A DNA stretch of 10,236 nt from NCBI GenBank assembly GCA_948759685.1, contig CAQBGY010000097.1, positions 1 to 10,236 on the forward strand. The letters run 5' to 3'. This document shows positions 5,845 to 10,236 of this stretch, one piece after another. The stretch is from an uncultured Eubacterium sp. (GTDB lineage: Bacteria > Bacillota_A > Clostridia > Lachnospirales > Lachnospiraceae). Position 1 is the first letter of the stretch, and every line of letters begins with the position of its first letter. The position numbers were made by a program, and so were the translations under genes. The notes under the pieces are model-generated. The model was not told where the DNA came from and did no database searches. It saw only the letters and a list, made by a program, of their open reading frames with translations.

Positions 5845-7206
5845 ATGGCGGGAAGAACTATATCTTTTCCGAAAGGTGATGGAAGTCTGGCGCACAACAA
5901 CAGGGAATTTATAGCAAATAATGTCTTTCCGGAAAGAACAGGCTGGAACAAAACATATATCAGGGAATCCATAGCAGATGCTTATGAAAAATGTTTTGGT
6001 GAGGCTGTCAGGGAATATAATGCAGGGCAGAAACGCAATGACAGAAAAATCAGTAATTATGTGAAAAAGATAGAAAATTCCGATAACGGGGAGAATGTGT
6101 TTTATGAAAATATTGTACAGCTTGGCACAAAGTACGATACGCCTGTTGTGGATGAAGATGGAAATCTGACAGAGGCGGCAAAAGAGGCAGTTGATTTGTT
6201 GGACGAGTATGCAAGAACTTTTCAGGAACGAAACCCTAATTTATATTTATTTAACTGTGTTCTGCATTTGGATGAGGCAACGCCGCATCTGCATATAGAC
6301 TATATCCCTGTCGCAGACGGATATAAAAAGGGCATGAAAACAAGGAACAGCATTTCCAAAGCCCTTCAGCAGATGGGATTTGAAAAGGGCAAAGGCAGGT
6401 ATGACAATGAGGTGATTGACTGGGAGGCAAGAGAGCGTGATTATTTAATGGATTTATGCCGGGAGCGTGGAATAGAGGTAGAAATCAAAGGAGATAAGCG
6501 CGATAATCTTACTCTGCCGGAATACAAAGCAGTAATGCGGAAAGTAGAGTGTCTTGAGGCAGAAGCGGAAAAGCTGGATAAGCAGAATGAAACTTTGGAG
6601 CAGTGTAATGAAAGTTTGCAGAAGCGGGCATCTGACCTACATGGTCAGGTGCAGGAAATGGAAGTACATAACAATGAATTGTTTTTGCAGGCGCAGGAGC
6701 TTACGGAACAGATTGAGGAAGCAGAGGCAAAAGAAAAGGCGGCGCAGGAGGTTCTTGCCAAACATGATTTAAGGGCAGATACATTTCAATTGATTTCAAA
6801 GGAAGTGGTGGCGGAAACAAAAAATATGAAAAGCGCTGCCGTTCCGGTAGCCAATCTTTTCAGTAGCGAGGAATATGTCAAAGTGAAGAAAAGCGACTGG
6901 AATAAAATACTGGATGCTTTTAATAAGGCAGTATCAAGAAATCATCTTTTGGAAAAGTATGAGAAGAAGATATCAAATTTGGAGAAGAATATAGCTGTGC
7001 TTACTGAGCAAGTCGAAAAATTAAAACGGTTTGTAGCATCAATGGGACTTGGAGAGGCGTTTGTGGAATTTGTAAAATCGCTTGCTCCAAAGACGATGAA
7101 ACAAAAACTGGAAGATGCAAAAGCGGATGCGGCTGAACACAACCGTCAGAGAAAAAATACGCAGGTATTGCCGGAAAAGAATAAGCGGTGGCAGCAGGAA
7201 ATGTAA
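5845..7206 (+). CDS. MobV-family relaxase (plasmid recombination protein, Pre/Mob)
   Basis: Protein of 453 aa that would nick one DNA strand at the transfer origin and pilot it into a recipient, using conjugation machinery encoded elsewhere. ATG 5845 (MAGRTISFPKG) follows the long ribosome binding site AGGAGGGAGG (5829-5838). HNNR at residues 17-20 matches the N-terminal HNxR motif of MobV enzymes, where the histidine is the nucleophile in pMV158 MobM, so H17 is the likely catalytic residue. HLDEATPHLHID (141-152) is the metal-binding HxDE...HxH motif. From about residue 230 to 320, and again near 370-410, the protein is rich in E, K, Q and L heptads and should be coiled coil. Length and motifs look complete. 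The hairpin array upstream is its probable target. Confidence 0.92.
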   Translation: MAGRTISFPKGDGSLAHNNREFIANNVFPERTGWNKTYIRESIADAYEKCFGEAVREYNAGQKRNDRKISNYVKKIENSDNGENVFYENIVQLGTKYDTPVVDEDGNLTEAAKEAVDLLDEYARTFQERNPNLYLFNCVLHLDEATPHLHIDYIPVADGYKKGMKTRNSISKALQQMGFEKGKGRYDNEVIDWEARERDYLMDLCRERGIEVEIKGDKRDNLTLPEYKAVMRKVECLEAEAEKLDKQNETLEQCNESLQKRASDLHGQVQEMEVHNNELFLQAQELTEQIEEAEAKEKAAQEVLAKHDLRADTFQLISKEVVAETKNMKSAAVPVANLFSSEEYVKVKKSDWNKILDAFNKAVSRNHLLEKYEKKISNLEKNIAVLTEQVEKLKRFVASMGLGEAFVEFVKSLAPKTMKQKLEDAKADAAEHNRQRKNTQVLPEKNKRWQQEM

Positions 7207-7232
7207 ATTTTATGGAAGGAGAGGAACAGACA

Positions 7233-7274
7233 ATGAACATATCCTATGAAAAATGTGGGGATTACTTAACTTAA
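7233..7274 (+). pseudogene. 13-codon ORF resembling a truncated tnpV start
   Basis: ATG 7233 follows a good ribosome binding site (GGAAGGAGAGG, about 7214-7224), but the reading frame stops after 13 codons (MNISYEKCGDYLT). From memory, the opening words resemble the N-terminus of TnpV proteins (an MNISYEK...GDYL type start), and an intact tnpV begins 86 bases further on. I infer a gene cut off by recombination, whose place was taken by the next module. It could also be a real short leader peptide that couples mob to tnpV. It lies 26 bases after the mob stop. Confidence 0.45.
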
Positions 7275-7359
7275 AGATAACCTATACATACAGCCTGCTG
7301 ATACATTGCTTGCAGATACCCCGCAGAAACCAAACCATACAGAAAAGGAGTTTTTGCAT

Positions 7360-7731
7360 ATGAAATCAATATTTGAACAGTTAGGCGGCACATATCACGA
7401 GGAAAATGGGTATCTTATTCCAGATTTAAGATTACCCGCCGAAGAAGAACAGCCGATAGGCACATGGGGACAGCGGCATCTGGACTATCTGAAGCAGTAC
7501 CGAAGGATTACATATACCAATCTTCTAACGAGCGGCAAACTCAATACTTACCTTGCCGACATAGACAGGCAGGCACAGGAACGCTTTGAAAGGCTCATAG
7601 AGGGAATGAAACAGGCACAGGGCATAACAGAACGTCTAAAGGAAGAAAACGCCTTAGAATGGGTGCAACACTTAAATAACATAAGGGCTTGTGCAAGAGA
7701 GATTGTGAACGAGGAAATTATTTATAGTTAG
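7360..7731 (+). CDS. tnpV: TnpV-type transposon-encoded protein
   Basis: Protein of 123 aa of the TnpV family, first named from the clostridial Tn4451 transposon group; its biochemical role is not known. ATG 7360 (MKSIFEQLGGTY) has AAAAGGAG at 7343-7350, 9 bases upstream. Family features are the opening YHEENGYLIPDLRLP, then GQRHLDYLKQYRR, YTNLLTSGKLNTYLADID, the helical QAQERFERLIEGMKQAQGITE, and the typical ending EIVNEEIIYS. The protein is predicted to be soluble and helical, and looks full length. It follows the relaxase, as is common in clostridial mobilizable elements, and is closed by a clear terminator at 7741. It may be read from the mob transcript, as I see no promoter of its own. 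Confidence 0.8.
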   Translation: MKSIFEQLGGTYHEENGYLIPDLRLPAEEEQPIGTWGQRHLDYLKQYRRITYTNLLTSGKLNTYLADIDRQAQERFERLIEGMKQAQGITERLKEENALEWVQHLNNIRACAREIVNEEIIYS

Positions 7732-7740
7732 ACGTTGATG

Positions 7741-7772
7741 GCGGTAGAGAGAAATCTTTGCCGCTTTTTATT
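7741..7772 (+). terminator. intrinsic terminator after tnpV
   Basis: GCGGTAGAGA (7741-7750) and TCTTTGCCGC (7755-7764) form a 10-bp stem (two G-U pairs) closed by a GAAA tetraloop and followed by TTTTTATT. It begins 9 bases after the tnpV stop and ends at the -35 of the TetR promoter, insulating the cargo operon from the transfer module. Confidence 0.85.
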
Positions 7773-7799
7773 GACTTCCAGACACAAGTGTCGTATAAT
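7771..7799 (+). promoter_or_regulatory. promoter of the TetR cargo operon
   Basis: TTGACT (7771-7776) and a perfect TATAAT (7794-7799) are separated by 17 bases. A palindrome fills most of the spacer, so a repressor bound there would block RNA polymerase. Transcription should start near 7806, within or just before the second operator. Confidence 0.85.
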
Positions 7800-7818
7800 G
7801 ATTTCAGACACATATGTC
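7781..7818. promoter_or_regulatory. twin palindromic operators for the TetR regulator
   Basis: GACACAAGTGTC (7781-7792) and GACACATATGTC (7807-7818) share the wider consensus CAGACACANRTGTCG. Their centres are 26 bp apart. One lies between the -35 and -10 boxes, the other over the transcription start. This is the classic layout for autorepression by the TetR-family protein encoded immediately downstream. Confidence 0.75.
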
Positions 7819-7835
7819 GGAAAGTAGGGTTGCTT

Positions 7836-8438
7836 ATGAATAAAAGAGGACAGGAAACAAGGAAACATATAAAGAAATGTGCATGTTCTTTGTTTGCAGA
7901 AAAAGGCTTTAAGCAAGTTACAATGAAGGATATCTGCGATGCGGCGAAATTAAGCAGAGGCGGGCTATATTGCCATTACGAAAGCACACGTCAAATTTTT
8001 CAAGAGATTATTGATGATATGACAAGTGAGCAGGATAATGAGATTGATTTAAGGATTGAACAAAATTGTTCGGCAGTGACTATTTTGGATGAAATTTTAA
8101 ACAAGTATGAGAATGAAATGCTTGACAGCCAATCTTCATTAAGCATAGCAATATATGAGTATTTTAGTATTCGTGATATTGCAAATCAGAGCAATACGCT
8201 ATATGAACAATATTTAATTTCAGCAAATACATGGAAGAAGCTAATACAATACGGAATGGACAGGCATGAATTTAATGAAGTGAATATTTCTGCGCTATTT
8301 GATTTAATTGTGTTCTCGTATCAAGGGGTAAGGATGTACAGTAAACTTATGCCTATGGATAAAGAAACACCTTCCAGAATCATAAAAGAAATAAGAAAAA
8401 TATTAGTGAAAAGCGGCAGTAATAGCGATATTGCTTAA
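7836..8438 (+). CDS. TetR/AcrR-family transcriptional regulator
   Basis: Protein of 200 aa. ATG 7836 (MNKRGQETRKHIKKCA) is chosen because the longer reading from 7758 would include the promoter and operators; the ribosome binding site (AAAGTAGGG, about 7820-7828) is weak. The N-terminal 50 residues are a standard TetR DNA-binding domain: ACSLFAEKGFKQVTMKDICD, then AAKLSRGGLYCHYES as the recognition helix region. The rest is the variable helical ligand-binding and dimerisation domain, whose ligand cannot be read from sequence. It probably represses its own operon through the two palindromes at 7781-7818. Downstream are an MBL-fold protein, an acetyltransferase and a KTR protein in the same direction, so these are its likely targets. 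A weak ribosome binding site under a strong promoter suits a low-level autoregulator. Confidence 0.9.
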   Translation: MNKRGQETRKHIKKCACSLFAEKGFKQVTMKDICDAAKLSRGGLYCHYESTRQIFQEIIDDMTSEQDNEIDLRIEQNCSAVTILDEILNKYENEMLDSQSSLSIAIYEYFSIRDIANQSNTLYEQYLISANTWKKLIQYGMDRHEFNEVNISALFDLIVFSYQGVRMYSKLMPMDKETPSRIIKEIRKILVKSGSNSDIA

Positions 8439-8504
8439 ATATTTAACATGAATAAAAACGCATTATTATTCCTTGCGATTCATGCGAAAGGTGGTGTGAA
8501 AGAT

Positions 8505-9326
8505 TTGAAATTGAAAATTATTGGTAGTGGCGGCATGTCAATTATTCCGAGTTCATTTTGTAAATGTAAAATTTGTGAAGAAGCCAGACGAAAAGGCGGC
8601 AGGTATGAACGGTTAGGACCAAGCCTGTATATTGACGATATAAAAATGTTGATAGACACACCCGAAGATATTGCGGTAGCCTGCAACAGACAAAGAATAT
8701 CGGAAGTGAAGCACCTTTCCATTTCCCATAGTGACCCAGACCATGTCAGGGGTATTCGGATTGTTGAAAAGATAGGCTGCGACTTTATTAAAGGAACGAG
8801 TATGCCTATTGGCTTTTATGCTCTTCCAGAGGTCATTAGAGATATAAACCAAATGAACCGTGACTGCTTTAAATATTATGGTGACGTTCTTCATTGTATT
8901 TCTGTTAATGAAACACCGCATATAAAAATAGATAATATTGACATAGACTTAATCAACAATAACCCAAGCCGAAATATCACTTTTTATGTTCTGAAAGAGC
9001 ATGAAAAAAAGGTTATCTATGCCTGTTGCAATCCGAAACCTTTTGCTCATAATGACTTATATTTTGATGCAGATATTTTGATTATAAGCATGGTTTCTGA
9101 TGATGGAATATTAAATGATGGAACGAAGCTTATGGATACGCCTTTGAAAGATGAAATATTCACTTTGGATGAGGTTATAGAACTGAAAAACTATTATAGA
9201 ATCAAGAAGATTATAGTTACACATATTGATGAAATATGGGGGAAATCATATGGCTATTACAAGGAACTTGAAAAAGAACTTGATAATATCTTATTCGCTT
9301 ATGATGGCATGGAAATCATGGTTTGA
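8505..9326 (+). CDS. metallo-beta-lactamase-fold protein with altered metal motif
   Basis: Protein of 273 aa from TTG 8505 (MKLKIIGSGGMSIIP), with AAAGGTGG at 8487-8494; the longer reading from ATG 8448 has no ribosome binding site and adds an untypical N-terminus. The family features are the opening beta strand and GSGG turn, and a CxCx2C cluster (C19, C21, C24) like the structural zinc site of PhnP-type enzymes. The key motif reads H75-S-D77-P-D79-H80, where HxHxDH is expected, so the second histidine is aspartate. Near the bridging-metal aspartate, the sequence reads YACCNPKPF with N176 at that place. VTHIDEIWGKSYGYY near the end keeps a histidine. It may be a hydrolase with an unusual or single-metal site, or a non-catalytic sensor. 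It is the second gene of the TetR operon, and its substrate is unknown. Confidence 0.8.
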   Translation: MKLKIIGSGGMSIIPSSFCKCKICEEARRKGGRYERLGPSLYIDDIKMLIDTPEDIAVACNRQRISEVKHLSISHSDPDHVRGIRIVEKIGCDFIKGTSMPIGFYALPEVIRDINQMNRDCFKYYGDVLHCISVNETPHIKIDNIDIDLINNNPSRNITFYVLKEHEKKVIYACCNPKPFAHNDLYFDADILIISMVSDDGILNDGTKLMDTPLKDEIFTLDEVIELKNYYRIKKIIVTHIDEIWGKSYGYYKELEKELDNILFAYDGMEIMV

Positions 9327-9356
9327 AAAATTAAATTTTATAAAGTGGAGGAATGA

Positions 9357-9887
9357 ATGATGGCATATGAAGAAATACGGCTTGTAAAGCCGAGTTTAGG
9401 ATTGAAAGATAAAGCGCTTGAATATCGGCAGGAGCATTTTGATTTTGGAGAACAGATAATCAATGGGAGTGAATTATTTGATAAGATTGCTTCTTATGAG
9501 GAATGGCTTAAGAAAGTCATTGCCAATTCAAGTACGGAGACTGTTGACCCTAATTGGGTTTTAACAGATACATTTTTTGCAGTTAGGGTGTCAGATAATA
9601 AAATTGTTGGCATTGTTGATTTGAGGTATCAATTAAATGATTTCCTAAAAGATTTTGGTAATTGTGGATATAGCGTAAGACCGTCAGAAAGAAGAAAAGG
9701 GTATGCTACTGAAATATTAAGACAAATATGTTTGGTTGCGAGAAAATACGGTCTGAAACAGTTGCAGTTATCAGTTGAAAAGGACAATGCTGCTTCAATA
9801 AAAACAATCGAGAAAAATGGTGGGAATTATTGTAGGAGCTTTACTTTTGATAACGAGGAAGCATATGTATATTTGATAAATCTTTGA
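9357..9887 (+). CDS. GNAT-family N-acetyltransferase
   Basis: Protein of 176 aa predicted to transfer an acetyl group from acetyl-CoA to an unknown acceptor. GTGGAGG (9345-9351) precedes two adjacent ATGs (9357 and 9360); the spacing slightly favours the second, giving 175 aa. The acetyl-CoA motif is YSVRPSERRKGYATEIL (residues 105-121), with the R-x-x-G-x-A pyrophosphate loop at 112-117. The following LVARKYGLKQLQLSVEKDNAASIKTIEKNGG is the usual motif B, ending with the N-x-x-S-x-x-x-x-x-x-x-G signature. The N-terminal half (YEEIRLVKPSLGLKDKALEY, then ASYEEWL) resembles the COG3981 group of predicted acetyltransferases. It is third in the TetR operon. Its TGA stop overlaps the ribosome binding site of the KTR gene, so the two are translationally linked. 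A detoxifying or resistance role is possible but not shown. Confidence 0.87.
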   Translation: MMAYEEIRLVKPSLGLKDKALEYRQEHFDFGEQIINGSELFDKIASYEEWLKKVIANSSTETVDPNWVLTDTFFAVRVSDNKIVGIVDLRYQLNDFLKDFGNCGYSVRPSERRKGYATEILRQICLVARKYGLKQLQLSVEKDNAASIKTIEKNGGNYCRSFTFDNEEAYVYLINL

Positions 9888-9901
9888 GGAGGATATATGT
9901 C

Positions 9902-10093
9902 GTGTTACATAAAATAGAATGGGTATATTGTCCTATATGCGGAAACAAAACCCGTAACAAAATCAGAGAGGACACTATTTTAAGAAACTATCCTCTCTAT
10001 TGTCCGAAATGCAGACAGGAAACATTGATTGAAGTAACAAATTTAAGGATGACAGTCATCGCAGAGCCAGACGCAAAGACGCAGAGCCGATGA
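9902..10093 (+). CDS. cysteine-rich KTR domain protein
   Basis: Small protein of 63 aa, the last gene of the cargo operon. GTG 9902 (MLHKIEWVYCPICGNKTR) is preferred because GAGGAGG (9886-9892) lies 9 bases upstream; TTG 9884 would start within the end of the GNAT gene and lacks a site. Two CPxC pairs, C10/C13 and C34/C37, should bind zinc as a small ribbon, and GNKTRNKIRED gives the KTR signature. The family is frequent in conjugative elements of Firmicutes, often near tetracycline resistance genes, but I know of no established function. Its stop codon lies in the rising arm of the terminator hairpin. It might be a nucleic-acid- or protein-binding accessory factor. Confidence 0.82.
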   Translation: MLHKIEWVYCPICGNKTRNKIREDTILRNYPLYCPKCRQETLIEVTNLRMTVIAEPDAKTQSR

Positions 10094-10136
10094 ACTTGTG
10101 AAATAAAATCACAGTTCGTTGGCTCTATTTTATTTC
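10083..10136 (+). terminator. intrinsic terminator closing the cargo operon
   Basis: The arm at 10083-10096 pairs with 10113-10126 (AGAGCC/GGCTCT and GAACT/AGTTC, joined by A-U and G-U pairs), and GTG/CAC extends it around an A-rich loop. TATTTTATTT follows. The KTR stop codon (10091-10093) is inside the first arm. A second pairing, TGAAATAAAAT with ATTTTATTTCA, is possible and would compete with it. Confidence 0.7.
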
Positions 10137-10236
10137 ATAAGGTTTTAAGGCAAACGTCCACTATATAAAAAAACGGTATTTTGGTGGGCGGTATTGCTAT
10201 GCCCGAAAAGACTTAACAGACACTCTCCAGACCTGT
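10137..10236 (+). other. gene-free right end, possible leader of a gene beyond the window
   Basis: I see no gene of supportable length. A run TATATAAAAAAA (10162-10173) could hold a -10 box but lacks a good -35. A short hairpin GGGC/GCCC (10186-10189, 10201-10204) surrounds GTATTGCTAT, and a tiny reading frame ends MPEKT then TAA (10199-10216). Short leaders of this kind, next to KTR genes, recall regions upstream of ribosomal-protection tetracycline resistance genes. This is recollection and inference only. Confidence 0.3.

Noticed and set aside
5714..5914. 66-codon reading frame upstream of and overlapping mob
   Set aside because: It is made of translated hairpin arms (5718-5812), then runs out of frame into mob. 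The relaxase frame has the real motifs.
7758..7835. Extended TetR start at 7758
   Set aside because: The extension covers the terminator, promoter and both operators, so it cannot be on the transcript from that promoter.
8448..8504. Extended MBL start at ATG 8448
   Set aside because: No ribosome binding site precedes it, and the usual MBL opening strand begins at TTG 8505 behind AAAGGTGG.
1..10236. Type IV secretion or other conjugation machinery, tRNA or rRNA genes
   Set aside because: None could be recognised in either strand, so the element is called mobilizable rather than self-transmissible on the evidence in this window.

Overview
The window looks like part of an integrative, mobilizable genetic element from a low-GC Gram-positive bacterium, most likely a gut clostridium (Lachnospiraceae-like). 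The basis is: A+T-rich coding DNA, strong AGGAGG-type ribosome binding sites, frequent TTG and GTG starts, sigma-A type promoters with 17-base spacers, and a protein set (small Xis, Tn916-type integrase, MobV relaxase, TnpV, KTR protein) typical of clostridial mobile elements. The taxonomic call is inference. All sizeable genes read left to right.

Layout. (1) 1-276 is a control region with two back-to-back promoters. One drives a 24-codon minus-strand ORF and the other drives the rightward xis-like gene. (2) 277-1679 holds a small helix-turn-helix excisionase candidate and a complete tyrosine recombinase, followed by 228 bases of nested palindromes that contain three copies of an 11-base word. 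(3) 1908-3858 is a replication module: a short CHC2 zinc-finger primase-like protein overlapping a VapE/SF3-like helicase. (4) 3898-4058 is an array of about ten TGTAAAC/GTTTACA words in two oppositely oriented blocks around an AT-rich core; it could be an origin or a centromere. (5) 4084-5458 encodes an actin-like ParM ATPase and an overlapping ParR-like protein. (6) 5461-5844 is a gene-free run of hairpins, the best candidate for the transfer origin, followed by a MobV relaxase (5845-7206). (7) 7233-7731 holds a 13-codon fragment resembling a TnpV start, then an intact tnpV and a terminator with a GAAA tetraloop. (8) 7771-10093 is a cargo operon: a promoter carrying twin operators, a TetR regulator, a metallo-beta-lactamase-fold protein with an altered metal motif, a GNAT acetyltransferase and a cysteine-rich KTR protein, closed by a terminator. 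(9) 10137-10236 has no gene and may be the leader of a gene beyond the window.

How the parts fit (inference): Int and Xis move the element. The primase and helicase may replicate the excised circle, ParM and ParR may stabilise it, and the relaxase with its oriT lets it be mobilised by a helper conjugation system, since no type IV secretion genes are visible. The cargo operon appears to be self-regulated by its TetR protein and may answer a small molecule. The least described parts are the split repeat array, the hairpin array before the relaxase, the cargo operon with its altered MBL enzyme, and the divergent promoter region.
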